A stretch of 64,000 bases of DNA from CBDCPI01 sp965220245. GTDB taxonomy: Bacteria; Chloroflexota; Dehalococcoidia; Lucifugimonadales; UBA3495. The notes below the pieces were generated by a model. That model was given only the letters and a program-made list of their open reading frames with translations. It made no database searches and had not been told where the DNA came from. The stretch lies in NCBI GenBank assembly GCA_965220245.1, contig CBDCPI010000015.1:1-64000 (forward strand). Direction: 5' to 3'. This document shows, in pieces, positions 24,695-33,364 of the stretch; the first letter of the stretch is position 1, and each line of letters opens with the position of its first letter. The translations under genes were made by a program, and so were the position numbers.

Positions 24695-25480
24695 TTATGC
24701 CCCCCTTGGCTGAAAGCCCAGCAGGTGCATACCGGCGTCGATCATCATGGTCTCTCCGGTGATATGGTCGGCGCCTTCCAGCAGCCAGACCACAGTATTG
24801 GCCACACTGTGGGCCGTCGCCATCGTCTTCAGAGGCACCTCATCGATAAACTGATCGAACAGTCTCTGGGTGCCTTCTTCCCCCAGTCCCCCTCGCCACC
24901 ATCTGGATTCAAACATGCCGGGGCAGACCGCGTTGACTCTGATCTCAGGCGCCAGAGCCTGGGCCAGAGAGACGGTCATGGTGTTCAAAGCTCCCTTGGA
25001 CGCAGCGTATGCGATCGAACTGCCGCCGCCGGTGAAGGCGGAAATCGAGGAGATGTTAACAATGGCGCCTTGGCCTTGGGCCTTCAAGTGGGGCGCTACG
25101 GCTCGGACCATTTGATAGGCACCCACCACGTTCACTGCGTAGATGCGAAGGAAGTCGTCGCCCGACAAACTCTCCAGGTTGGCGGAACTGGCGAACACCG
25201 ACTGGCCGGCGTTGTTGACCAAGCAGTCAATCCGGCCCCAATGCTCTACCGCTTCAGCGGCCATGCGGCGGCAGTCCCCATCGACAGAGACATCGGCTTG
25301 GCACACTAGGGCTTCCACACCCAGAGCTCGGCAGGTCTCGGCAGTCTCTTGGGCCTCGGACTCGCTTTTGGTATAGTTCACCACCACGTTGGCGCCCTTC
25401 GACGCCGCTAGTTTGACCACCTCGGCCCCAAGGCCGGTTGCGGAGCCGGTTACTATAATCACTGAATCTTGGAGATTCAT
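24695..25480 (-). CDS. SDR-family oxidoreductase
   Basis: A 261-residue classical short-chain dehydrogenase. VTGSATGLGAEV near residue 11 is the NAD(P) loop, NYTKSESEA suggests NADPH, and CLVNNAGQSV is the NNAG motif. IVNISSISAFTGG and YAASKGALN supply the catalytic Ser, Tyr and Lys. The C-terminus ending in HITGETMMIDAGMHLLG fits a 3-oxoacyl reductase-like member. It stands alone, upstream of a small membrane protein gene read the same way. The substrate is unknown. Confidence 0.9.
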   Translation of the reverse strand: MNLQDSVIIVTGSATGLGAEVVKLAASKGANVVVNYTKSESEAQETAETCRALGVEALVCQADVSVDGDCRRMAAEAVEHWGRIDCLVNNAGQSVFASSANLESLSGDDFLRIYAVNVVGAYQMVRAVAPHLKAQGQGAIVNISSISAFTGGGSSIAYAASKGALNTMTVSLAQALAPEIRVNAVCPGMFESRWWRGGLGEEGTQRLFDQFIDEVPLKTMATAHSVANTVVWLLEGADHITGETMMIDAGMHLLGFQPRGA

Positions 25481-25566
25481 TGCGCCTCCATTTGAACGAA
25501 TTTTGGTGAATGAGTTTGGCGGACCGATTTGTTGAGGGCTTCAGAAAGTGCGCCTGCCCCTTTAGC

Positions 25567-25800
25567 CTACCAGTGCCGCTCCGGGGTGTGACCTTGCAGC
25601 CTGGCCAGTTCCTCCTCCAACTCTACAACTCGCCGCTCCAGAGGCCACTGTTGGAAATACAACACTCCGGAGATCACGAAAAAGGCGAACGGGACCACCA
25701 AAGTCACACCCCACCAAGGATTCCACCCCATTCGCCGAAATATGCGGGACCAGGCCAAAGCCAACAGCGCGTAGAGGATGATACCAATGGCGATAAACAT
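25567..25800 (-). CDS. Small two-helix membrane protein
   Basis: A 77-residue protein. An N-terminal hydrophobic segment (MFIAIGIILYALLALAW) and a second one (WWGVTLVVPFAFFVISGVLYF) are followed by a charged heptad-like tail (ERRVVELEEELARLQG) that could form a short coiled coil. It resembles small uncharacterised membrane proteins common in Chloroflexota. No function is assigned. Confidence 0.6.
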   Translation of the reverse strand: MFIAIGIILYALLALAWSRIFRRMGWNPWWGVTLVVPFAFFVISGVLYFQQWPLERRVVELEEELARLQGHTPERHW

Positions 25801-25930
25801 CGCATGTACTCCTAGCTCGGACCAGACTCACGGTCCGGTCTACCACCGGTATTTATTCTAAACCGCAAAGACGACCCAGCATATTGGGGGCGCCCCGGTT
25901 TCCTCAGACCCCTACGTCCGTACCGGGACA

Positions 25931-26083
25931 GGGTCTTTTCGGTTCTTGTCACCCTGAGCACAGCAAAGGGTCTAAAGTCCTTGACTGCATTCCCTTTCTC
26001 CGGCTCGCACTAGGTTCTTGCTGAAGGATTTTAGATTCTTCGCCTACGGCTCAGAATGACATTTCCCAAGAATCGAAAGGCCC
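25931..26083. repeat. Miniature inverted-repeat element, family C
   Basis: Starts GGGTCTTTTCGGTTCTTGTCA and ends with TCGAAAGGCCC; the middle carries GGATTTTAGATTCTTCGCC and GGCTCAGAATGACA as in the other copies. It fills a third of the 25801-26269 gap. The remainder has no gene that I can see, except the ribosome site of the following CDS (AAGGAGGCAACAACAG). Confidence 0.75.
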
Positions 26084-26269
26084 TGCGTACTAGGAAGACG
26101 GGCATACCCCGAGAGACTTGGCCTGTGGTAACATTGGTTGCGCGCCGCCGGGACGTACATGGCGCTTAAACCAAGCGCTGGTCAAAGCTCGGTCCGGTCG
26201 GCCTAACAGTATTATCGGCCGCCGCTGGCCAAGCCATTTCAAGCCGGTACTTAAGGAGGCAACAACAGA

Positions 26270-27457
26270 ATGAAGGCGCTCGAGGGAATACGGGTACTGG
26301 ACCTCACCCGGGCATTGGCGGGACCCTTTTGCACGCTGATGCTGGGGGACTACGGCGCCGACGTGGTCAAGATCGAGATCCCGGGGACCGGCGACGATAC
26401 CCGCCACTGGGGTCCGCCGTTCATCGGAGAAGAGAGCGCCTACTTTCTTTCCATCAACCGCAACAAACGGAGCCTGACCCTGAATTTCAAAGAGCAGAAG
26501 GCCATCGACATCTTTTTGGACTTGGTCAAAGACTCCGATGTGGTGGTGGAAAACTTCACCCCGGGGGTAATGGCCCGGTTTGGATTGGACTACGAAACCG
26601 TCAAGGCGGCCAATCCAAATATCATCTATTGCTCCATCTCCGGGTTCGGCCAAACCGGACCCTACCGCAACCGGCCCGCTTATGACCAGATTATGCAGGG
26701 CATCAGCGGCATCATGAGTATTACCGGGGAAGCCGACGGAGAACCCCAGAAGGTGGGAATAGCGGTAACCGACATTGGCGCCGGGATGTGGTCGGCCTTC
26801 GCCATCATGTCGGCGATATACCACCGCAACCAGCACGGTGAAGGGCAGCACATCGACATCTCAATGATGGACGCCCAAGTGGCCTGGTTGACCTACCAAG
26901 CAGCCTATTTCTTCGCCAACGGGGAGCCGCCGAAACGGTTGGGGGCCGCTCACCCAACGTTGGTGCCCTACCAAGGCTTCATGTGCCAAGACGGGAAATA
27001 CATCAACGTGGCCGTGGGCTCGGAGAGGCTTTGGCAACGCTTCTGCCAAGGCATGAACAAACAGGAGCTTCAAGACCACCCCGACTACGCCACCAACGGG
27101 GACCGGGTCCGTAACCGCTCCAAGTTAGCCCCGTATCTGCAGGAACTCTTTCTGACCCGTCCCGTGGCCGAGTGGGTAAGTGACCTGCAAGAGGCCAGCG
27201 TCCCTTGCGGTCCCATCAACGACTTGGCCGACGTTTTCTCCGACCCCCAACTGTTGCACCGCGAAATGTACCTGGAGATGGCCCACCCGACCCTGGGTTC
27301 CATCAAGCAGACGGGCATCCCCATCAAATTCTCCCAGACCCCCGGAGGGTTGGACCGGCCTCCACCGTTGTTGGGGGAGCACAACAGTGAAATCCTCCGT
27401 GAGATGGGGTATGCCGACAAGGACATAGAACGGTTGGCGGAGCAGTCGGTAATCTGA
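26270..27457 (+). CDS. CaiB/BaiF-family CoA-transferase (class III)
   Basis: A 395-residue protein with the class III signature. GIRVLDLTRALAGPFCTLML starts at residue 6, FTPGVMARFGLDY is near 100, CSISGFGQTGPY near 125, and GIAVTDIGAGMW places the catalytic Asp at residue 168, matching Asp169 of formyl-CoA transferase. PPLLGEHNSEIL near the C-terminus is also conserved. These enzymes move CoA between carboxylic acids through acyl-aspartate intermediates. The donor and acceptor are not known. It starts 6 bases after an AAGGAGG site and stands alone upstream of the SDR-like gene. Confidence 0.92.
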   Translation: MKALEGIRVLDLTRALAGPFCTLMLGDYGADVVKIEIPGTGDDTRHWGPPFIGEESAYFLSINRNKRSLTLNFKEQKAIDIFLDLVKDSDVVVENFTPGVMARFGLDYETVKAANPNIIYCSISGFGQTGPYRNRPAYDQIMQGISGIMSITGEADGEPQKVGIAVTDIGAGMWSAFAIMSAIYHRNQHGEGQHIDISMMDAQVAWLTYQAAYFFANGEPPKRLGAAHPTLVPYQGFMCQDGKYINVAVGSERLWQRFCQGMNKQELQDHPDYATNGDRVRNRSKLAPYLQELFLTRPVAEWVSDLQEASVPCGPINDLADVFSDPQLLHREMYLEMAHPTLGSIKQTGIPIKFSQTPGGLDRPPPLLGEHNSEILREMGYADKDIERLAEQSVI

Positions 27458-27666
27458 GCCAGGAACTTTTAGTGCCCTCCCTCCGGCCGCGACCCTCAGA
27501 GCCAGCCCAGAACACTGGCCCCGAACCCGCTCACCTTAATTAAGAGGTTATAGGTACCCCCAAGCTGTAAAGTTCAAGGGACAAGTGCTTGATTGGGTTA
27601 GGAGCGGTGTATATTATTGGGTGGCGTCGCGGACTCAAGCGCCACCAACAAAGGGGTTAGGCGTCC

Positions 27667-28464
27667 ATGGATCTAGGGTTAAAGGACCGTGTGGCCATCG
27701 TGGGAGGGGCCAGCCGGGGGCTCGGCAGGGCCATTGCAATGGCTTTTGCTCAGGAAGGGGCCAGCGTAACCATTGCCGCCCGTACCGAGGCCGACCTCCG
27801 GCGCACCGAAATTGAGTTGGCTCGCATCGGGTCTCAACACCACGTTCTGGCCATCCCGGCCGACCTGTCGGTGCCCCGGGACATCCGCCGGGTGGTAAGG
27901 GATACCTTCAACCGGTTCGGCCAGGTTGGGATCCTGGTCACCCACGTGCGGTACGAGCCCACGGCGGGCCGCTCCGAGTTCACTGACGAGACTATCATGG
28001 CCGCTCTGGAAGGAAGTTTCCTCAGCGCCATTCGCATAACCCGAGAAGTCGTCCCTTATATGAAGCAACAGCGCTGGGGACGCATCGTGCACCTCCAGCC
28101 AACCCGGACCAACAACGTTACCGAGGGCACCCCTCTCTCCGCCGCCAGCCAACAGGCGCTGGTAGCCTACTCCCAGATGATGGCCTGCGAGTTAGCCCCC
28201 TTCAACATCACCATCAACAACCTGCTGTCGGGCCCGGTACAAACCGAGTTTTTGAACGCCGAGCTAGAGACTCGAGCCCAAGAGCAAAGCCGCACCGTTG
28301 AAGAACTGGTTAAAGAAACGGTCTCCGGCATCCCCATGCGACGGATGGGCAAACCGGAAGAAATCGGGAACCTAGTGGCATTTCTGGCCTCGGACCGGGC
28401 CGGATATTTGACCGGCGCCAACGTAGTTCTGGATGGGGGCGCTCATAGCTCGAAAGGGCGCTGA
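27667..28464 (+). CDS. SDR-like protein lacking catalytic residues
   Basis: A 265-residue Rossmann-fold protein. IVGGASRGLGRAIAMAF keeps the dinucleotide loop and NITINNLLSGPVQTEF the helix after the active site, ending in YLTGANVVLDGG. The NNAG motif is VTHVRYEPTAG. At the active site, the usual NISS is HLQPT and the YxASK tyrosine and lysine are replaced (LSAASQQAL). Function as an enzyme is therefore unlikely; a regulatory or binding role, or a decayed gene, is possible. It begins 11 bases after AAAGGGGTTAGG and follows the CoA-transferase by 200 bp. Confidence 0.8.
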   Translation: MDLGLKDRVAIVGGASRGLGRAIAMAFAQEGASVTIAARTEADLRRTEIELARIGSQHHVLAIPADLSVPRDIRRVVRDTFNRFGQVGILVTHVRYEPTAGRSEFTDETIMAALEGSFLSAIRITREVVPYMKQQRWGRIVHLQPTRTNNVTEGTPLSAASQQALVAYSQMMACELAPFNITINNLLSGPVQTEFLNAELETRAQEQSRTVEELVKETVSGIPMRRMGKPEEIGNLVAFLASDRAGYLTGANVVLDGGAHSSKGR

Positions 28465-28653
28465 CCCCTCCCGCTTCCCCGCCTACAACTACCTCTGATT
28501 GATCAACTCCCGTCTCATTCACTCTTCCCAGCCAGGTTGCCAGGTGTCGCAGCGCCTTGGACGCAGGGAGTAAAACATACCCCTTCCACGCTCACTTAAA
28601 TCACCGGCGCTCCTTTACCGAAACCGGAAAACTGTAATTTTGGAGCTGCAACC

Positions 28654-29895
28654 GTGACCACCTCAACGCCTACACTACTTAAGTCCGCTCAAGAATATTT
28701 GGCGGCGGAAGACCTCTCTGGTTGGTTAGTCTACGACTACCGGCAGTCGAACCCGATTTTTCGCCAATTGATCACTCCGTCGGGCCACGTCACCCGGCCT
28801 TGCTATCTCCACGTAGCCAAGTCTTCCCCAGCGGAGTTGTTGGTGCACCACGTTGACGCCGGGAAGTTCACGCACTCGGGCGTCGAACTCAGGGTGTACC
28901 GCAACCGCCAAGAGTTGGTCGAACACTTGATCCGAATGCTAGAAGGGGTACCTCGGGTAGCGATGGAATACTCGCCGCTGAACGTCCTGCCCCGGGTATC
29001 CAAGGTGGATGCCGGGACCATCGAGTTGGTGCGCAGCTTGGGGGTCGAGGTCGTTTCGTCGGCTGACCTGATGCAATTCGTGACTCAACGTTGGAGCCCG
29101 GAGCAACTCGCCGGGCACCGCCGCGCCGCCGACAAGCTGGGCCAAATCGTCAACGAGGCGTTCCAATTCGCGGGCGCCAACTTGGCGAAGACACCAAGCG
29201 ACCCTTCGGTGACCGAGTTTCAGGTGGCCGAATACATCCGCCGCCGGTTCAAGGAAGCAGGGCTGGTCACGGCCGATGGCCCCATCGTAGCCACCAACGC
29301 CCACGCCTCCGATCCCCACTACGAACCGGAAGCCCAAGGCAGTAGCGAAATCCGCCCCGGTGATTGGGTGTTAATTGATCTATGGGCCCAAGAGGCCGGT
29401 CCGCCGCACCCTCCGGGCGACGGCAGGGGCATAGACGAGAGCCCGCCCAGCATCTACGCCGACATTACCTGGGTGGCTTACGTGGGCGATGCAGTGCCCC
29501 AGCGCCAGCAGGAGGTATTCGACATCGTAGTTGGCGCTCGCGATGCGGCGTTCAAATATCTCGTGGACTCCTTTGAGCGGCAGGTACCGGTCCAAGGCTG
29601 GCAGGCTGACGAGGTGGCCCGCGGCTATATTGAGGAGAGAGGGTACGGCGACTTCTTCACGCACCGGCTGGGACACAGCATTAATGACCAAGTCCACGGT
29701 GACGCCGTGAACTTAGACGGGTTTGAGACTCACGATACCCGCCGCATAATCCCGGGCATCGGTTTCTCCATCGAGCCGGGCATCTATCTCCCCGAGTTCG
29801 GGGTCCGCTCGGAGATAGACGCCTTCATGTCCGAGTCTGGTCCCTTGGTCACCTCGCCGGTCCAAAAGGAGGTGGTGCTAGTCCGCCGGCCCTGA
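28654..29895 (+). CDS. M24-family metallopeptidase (Xaa-Pro aminopeptidase-like)
   Basis: A 413-residue two-domain protein. The N-terminal half is creatinase-like (LVYDYRQSNPIF, VAMEYSPLNVLPRV). The C-terminal pita-bread domain carries the dimetal ligands in order: WVLIDLW (Asp), YADITWVAY (Asp), FFTHRLGHSI (His), FSIEPGIYLPEFG (Glu) and VRSEIDAF (Glu). Family members remove N-terminal residues before proline, or cleave creatinine-type substrates. The start GTG follows GGAGCTGCAAC. It is followed by a GC-rich hairpin and a convergent membrane protein gene. Confidence 0.88.
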   Translation: MTTSTPTLLKSAQEYLAAEDLSGWLVYDYRQSNPIFRQLITPSGHVTRPCYLHVAKSSPAELLVHHVDAGKFTHSGVELRVYRNRQELVEHLIRMLEGVPRVAMEYSPLNVLPRVSKVDAGTIELVRSLGVEVVSSADLMQFVTQRWSPEQLAGHRRAADKLGQIVNEAFQFAGANLAKTPSDPSVTEFQVAEYIRRRFKEAGLVTADGPIVATNAHASDPHYEPEAQGSSEIRPGDWVLIDLWAQEAGPPHPPGDGRGIDESPPSIYADITWVAYVGDAVPQRQQEVFDIVVGARDAAFKYLVDSFERQVPVQGWQADEVARGYIEERGYGDFFTHRLGHSINDQVHGDAVNLDGFETHDTRRIIPGIGFSIEPGIYLPEFGVRSEIDAFMSESGPLVTSPVQKEVVLVRRP

Positions 29896-29900
29896 GCTTG

Positions 29901-29939
29901 CCGGGCGGGAGTAACTGTTCAGAACGCCCCGCCCGCCCG
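29901..29939. terminator. GC-rich hairpin between convergent genes
   Basis: CGGGCGGG (29902-29909) can pair with CCCGCCCG at 29928-29935 or 29932-29939. It encloses AGTAACTGTTCAGAAC, a trace of the family B end. It lies between two convergent genes and may end both transcripts. Confidence 0.45.
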
Positions 29940-29956
29940 ATTATATCGTCAGTGGT

Positions 29957-30352
29957 TCAATTCCTTAGCCAGCGCTTAAGCCGTCCCCAATAAGAACCGG
30001 GGTCATCCTCCATCGAGCGGCCACGCCACCTCTTTTCGTAGTTCACCGACTTGGGAGACACGAAATAGAGCAGATACGCTCCGACCAGCAGGGCCAAGCC
30101 GACCCAGATCAAGGGCCATAGTTTAATGCCGATCAGAAACACTACCAAACCGGCCAGCATTAATTTGCCCGGCGTGATGGCCGGACGCCCCTTCCGGGTG
30201 TGGGCGCCGGGTCCTGGAGCTTGGCGGCTAGCCAGGGGTTGAGAGGGCCGGTCCTCGGGGTGACCCTCAGCGTTCTTGGCGGTTTGGCCCGGGGCGGCTT
30301 CCCCAGCCTTCCGCAGGATCTCCTCTATCTCCTCTTGGTACTTCTCACGCAT
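29957..30352 (-). CDS. Hypothetical membrane protein (131 aa)
   Basis: The N-terminus MREKYQEEIEEILRKAGE is a charged helix, followed by a Pro/Gly-rich linker. Two membrane spans (LMLAGLVVFLIGIKL and LIWVGLALLVGAYLLYFV) precede a basic tail (YEKRWRGRSMEDD). Short proteins with this layout appear often in Chloroflexota but lack a known role. Confidence 0.65.
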   Translation of the reverse strand: MREKYQEEIEEILRKAGEAAPGQTAKNAEGHPEDRPSQPLASRQAPGPGAHTRKGRPAITPGKLMLAGLVVFLIGIKLWPLIWVGLALLVGAYLLYFVSPKSVNYEKRWRGRSMEDDPGSYWGRLKRWLRN

Positions 30353-30525
30353 CAGCCCTCCGATCGGCGGACCCCCAATTCGTTTAGACTATCCTGCCAG
30401 GAACTTTGGAAGCATGTGTCCGGGGATAAACTCGCCACTTTTTTGCCCCGCACCTAGACCTGGACCCGTAGCAAGTGGGGATGAATTATACCTTAACACC
30501 CCTGGGCGCGGAAGGACGCCGGTCC

Positions 30526-31299
30526 CTAGCCAAACCTGCCGGTGATGTAGGCTTCAGTCCGTTCGTCTTGAGGGTTGGTAAAGATCTGCCGGCTCTCTCC
30601 GTATTCTACCAGCATCCCTATGCGGCGCTCTTCCACCATTAGGAAGGCCGTATAGTGCGAGACCCGCGCCGCCTGTTGCATGTTATGGGTTACGATTATG
30701 ATGGAATATTCCTCGGCCAGTTCCCGCATTACCTCTTCTATCGCCAAGGTAGCGATGGGATCGAGGGCCGAGCAAGGCTCGTCCATCAGTATCACCCGCG
30801 GCTCCACCGCCAGAGCGCGGGCAATGCAAAGGCGTTGTTGCTGTCCTCCGGAAAGCCCCAAAGCGCTGCTGTCGAGCCGGTCCTTGACTTCATCCCAGAG
30901 GGCGGCGCGCCTTAAAGACCGCTCCACCAGTTCCCCTAAATCGCCGCGGAACCCGTTTATCCGGGGACCGAAGGCCACGTTATCAAACACTGATTTAGGA
31001 AAAGGATTGGGCCGTTGGAAGACCATGCCGATTTGGTACCGTATCTCCGCCGGGTCTACCGCGTCGGCGTAAAGGTCTTGCCCCTCGAAGAAGACCTTGC
31101 CCTCGATGCGGGCCGTGGGAATCAACTCGTTCATCCGGTTGAAGCAACGCAGCAGGGTGCTCTTGCCGCAGCCTGACGGACCGATGATGGCAGTTATTCG
31201 ATTGCGAACAATGTCGACGGTGACCTCCGTCACCACGCGCTTGAGGCCGTAGTAGACGCTCAGGCCCTCGGTCTCAAGAACATTTTCCGGTTGTCGCAT
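30526..31299 (-). CDS. pstB: Phosphate ABC transporter ATP-binding protein PstB
   Basis: The 257-residue ATPase of the high-affinity phosphate importer. IIGPSGCGKSTLL near residue 39 is Walker A, followed by RCFNRMNELIP, typical of PstB. SALGLSGGQQQRLCIARALA is the signature, VILMDEPCSALDPIA is Walker B, and IVTHNMQQAARVS holds the H-loop. It lies last in the pstSCAB order, eight bases after pstA. No phoU follows; the neighbouring gene is a membrane protein. Confidence 0.96.
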   Translation of the reverse strand: MRQPENVLETEGLSVYYGLKRVVTEVTVDIVRNRITAIIGPSGCGKSTLLRCFNRMNELIPTARIEGKVFFEGQDLYADAVDPAEIRYQIGMVFQRPNPFPKSVFDNVAFGPRINGFRGDLGELVERSLRRAALWDEVKDRLDSSALGLSGGQQQRLCIARALAVEPRVILMDEPCSALDPIATLAIEEVMRELAEEYSIIIVTHNMQQAARVSHYTAFLMVEERRIGMLVEYGESRQIFTNPQDERTEAYITGRFG

Positions 31300-31307
31300 A
31301 GCATCGC

Positions 31308-32213
31308 TTAAATTCTATTTTGAAACTTATAGCGCAGGACCACGGCCGCCGCGTTCATCAGGAACAGCAGGACCAGCAGAACGATTATACCGGCGGCGGC
31401 GGCTTCGTGGAACCCGGCTTGAGGGCGCGAGGTCCAGTTGAAGATTTGGATGGGCAACACCGTAAACCGGCTCAACGGGCTGTCCGGGGCAAAGGGTACG
31501 AAAGTCAGCGCGCCCATGACGATCAAGGGCGCCGTCTCCCCCATGGCGCGGCTCACCGCCAAGATCACCCCGGTCAAAATCCCCGGCAAAGCTTGCGGCA
31601 GAACCAAATGCCAGACCGCCTGCCACCGGCTGGCCCCCAGCGCGTATCCTCCTTCACGGATGGACGGCGGCACCGCCCGGATTGCTTCTTGGGAGGCAAT
31701 GATAATCACCGGCAGCACCAGCAGGGCTAACGTGAAACCGCCGGCCAACACGCTTTTCCCCAGGCCCAAGTACCGCACGAAAATCTCCAGACCAAGGATC
31801 CCGTAGACTATGGATGGCACCCCGGCTAGGTTGGCAATGTTGACCTGGATTATTCGGGTAAACCGGTGCCGGGCGGCATATTCTTCAAGATAGATCGCCG
31901 CCCCAACGCCCAGGACTAATGATGTAACCGCCGCGAGGGCAACCACGTAGATGCTGCCCAATAACGCGGCCTGGATCCCGGCTTTCTCCGGAAAGCGTGA
32001 CGGGAAGCTGGTCAAGAAGCTCCAGTCGACCCGGGACCACCCCTGCATGACAAGGTATATAAGCAGGACCGCGAGCATTCCCAAGGCAATAGCAATAGCC
32101 AGGAGGCACAGAATAGAGAATGCGGTGTTTTGCCGCTTGCGCCGGGCCAACCTTCGTTGGAATGAAGATCGTTGGGAAGAGCGTTGGAATGAAGCGTCTT
32201 GAGTTTCGGCCAT
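31308..32213 (-). CDS. pstA: Phosphate ABC transporter permease PstA
   Basis: A 301-residue inner-membrane permease with about six spans. The EAA-type loop, SIREGGYALGASRWQAVWH (about residues 180-198), is the coupling helix to PstB. ETAPLIVMGALTF is the PstA signature. The N-terminus is unusually basic and Ser-rich (FQRSSQRSSFQRRLARRKR). Its start shares one base with the stop of pstC, so the two are translationally coupled. Confidence 0.93.
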   Translation of the reverse strand: MAETQDASFQRSSQRSSFQRRLARRKRQNTAFSILCLLAIAIALGMLAVLLIYLVMQGWSRVDWSFLTSFPSRFPEKAGIQAALLGSIYVVALAAVTSLVLGVGAAIYLEEYAARHRFTRIIQVNIANLAGVPSIVYGILGLEIFVRYLGLGKSVLAGGFTLALLVLPVIIIASQEAIRAVPPSIREGGYALGASRWQAVWHLVLPQALPGILTGVILAVSRAMGETAPLIVMGALTFVPFAPDSPLSRFTVLPIQIFNWTSRPQAGFHEAAAAGIIVLLVLLFLMNAAAVVLRYKFQNRI

Positions 32214-33121
32214 TACTCGTACTCTTCGCGGAAACGGCGGACGATATATTGGCTGAGCATGTTCATGACTAGGGTGATAACGAAAAGGGTCAATGCAACG
32301 GCGAAAATCGTTTTGAACTCCAGGGTTCCCGCCGGTGCATCCCCAAGGCTTACTTGTACGATATACGCGGTCATCGTCTCGATGGGAACGAAGGGGTTAA
32401 AGGTGAAGTTAGGGTTCTGCCCAGCGGCCACGGTGACGATCATAGTCTCGCCGACTGCCCGAGAAGCGGCCAGAATGAAGGAAGCGGCGATGCCCGACAA
32501 TGCCGCCGGCATTACTACGCGAATGGCTACTTCCAACTTCGTGGCCCCCAGCGCATAAGCGCCCTCGCGTAATGACTGAGGGACAGCGGCCATGGCATCC
32601 TCGCTCAAGCTGGACACCATGGGTAAAATCATGATTCCCATTACTATGGACGCACTGAGGGCGTTGAATACGGCGATGTCTTCCGAGATGCCCCGCAACA
32701 GCGGTGTAACGAAGAGGAGAGCAAAGTAACCATATACCACGGTCGGTATTCCAGCCAGCACCTCCAACACCGGCTTGACGGTCCTCCTAGCCTTTTCCGG
32801 CGCGTATTCGCTCAAATAGATGGCGCTCAACAACCCTAGGGGTAAAGCTACCAGCATAGACATCAACGCGACCAGCATCGTGCCGGTCACCAACGGCAAC
32901 ACACCAAAGTGCTTTGAAGCGAACAAAGGCGTCCACCGCGTCCCGGTGATGAATTCTATGGGGGATACTTCCTGAAAGAACTGTATGGCTTCGAAGAGGA
33001 GGATGGTAACGATGCCGACGGTGGTGAGGATGGAGACAGTGCTAAAAAGGAAAAGAACGGCTAGGGCGATACGTTCTTGAAGGCGCTTGCTCTGGACCCG
33101 CCGACGGGATGAATCATCCAA
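32213..33121 (-). CDS. pstC: Phosphate ABC transporter permease PstC
   Basis: A 302-residue permease with six hydrophobic spans. GTRWTPLFASKHFGVLPLV matches the PstC periplasmic loop, followed by LAGIPTVVYGYFALLFVTP. SLREGAYALGATKLEVAIR is the EAA coupling motif, and ASRAVGETMIVTVAAG is conserved in PstC. It precedes pstA directly and is separated from pstS by a family D repeat. Confidence 0.94.
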   Translation of the reverse strand: MDDSSRRRVQSKRLQERIALAVLFLFSTVSILTTVGIVTILLFEAIQFFQEVSPIEFITGTRWTPLFASKHFGVLPLVTGTMLVALMSMLVALPLGLLSAIYLSEYAPEKARRTVKPVLEVLAGIPTVVYGYFALLFVTPLLRGISEDIAVFNALSASIVMGIMILPMVSSLSEDAMAAVPQSLREGAYALGATKLEVAIRVVMPAALSGIAASFILAASRAVGETMIVTVAAGQNPNFTFNPFVPIETMTAYIVQVSLGDAPAGTLEFKTIFAVALTLFVITLVMNMLSQYIVRRFREEYE

Positions 33122-33129
33122 AAGATTTC

Positions 33130-33309
33130 CTCTCAGAGGGGATGTGACAAGTTACCTCTCCCGGCGGGAGAGGGTTAGGGTGAGGGCGATTCCTGCTGTG
33201 GGCTGCGTTTGGATACTGTCAGCATTTCCCCTCATCCCTTCGGCAAGCTCAGGACAAGCCTAACCTTCTCCCCAAGGAGAAGGGGCTTCTAACACATCCT
33301 TTCAGAGAT
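33130..33309. repeat. Family D repeat between pstS and pstC
   Basis: Imperfect outer inverted ends (TCTCAGAGGGGATGTGACA and its counterpart TAACACATCCTTTCAGAGA) enclose a GGGAGAGGGTTAGGGTGAGGG block and an opposed CCTTCTCCCCAAGGAGAAGG hairpin. It sits in the pst operon gap and could affect pstC expression relative to pstS. Confidence 0.75.
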
Positions 33310-33364
33310 TGGCGCAGACCAAGGGAAGGGACGCTGCTCCCTTCCTCTGGTGAAATGGCCTTGA

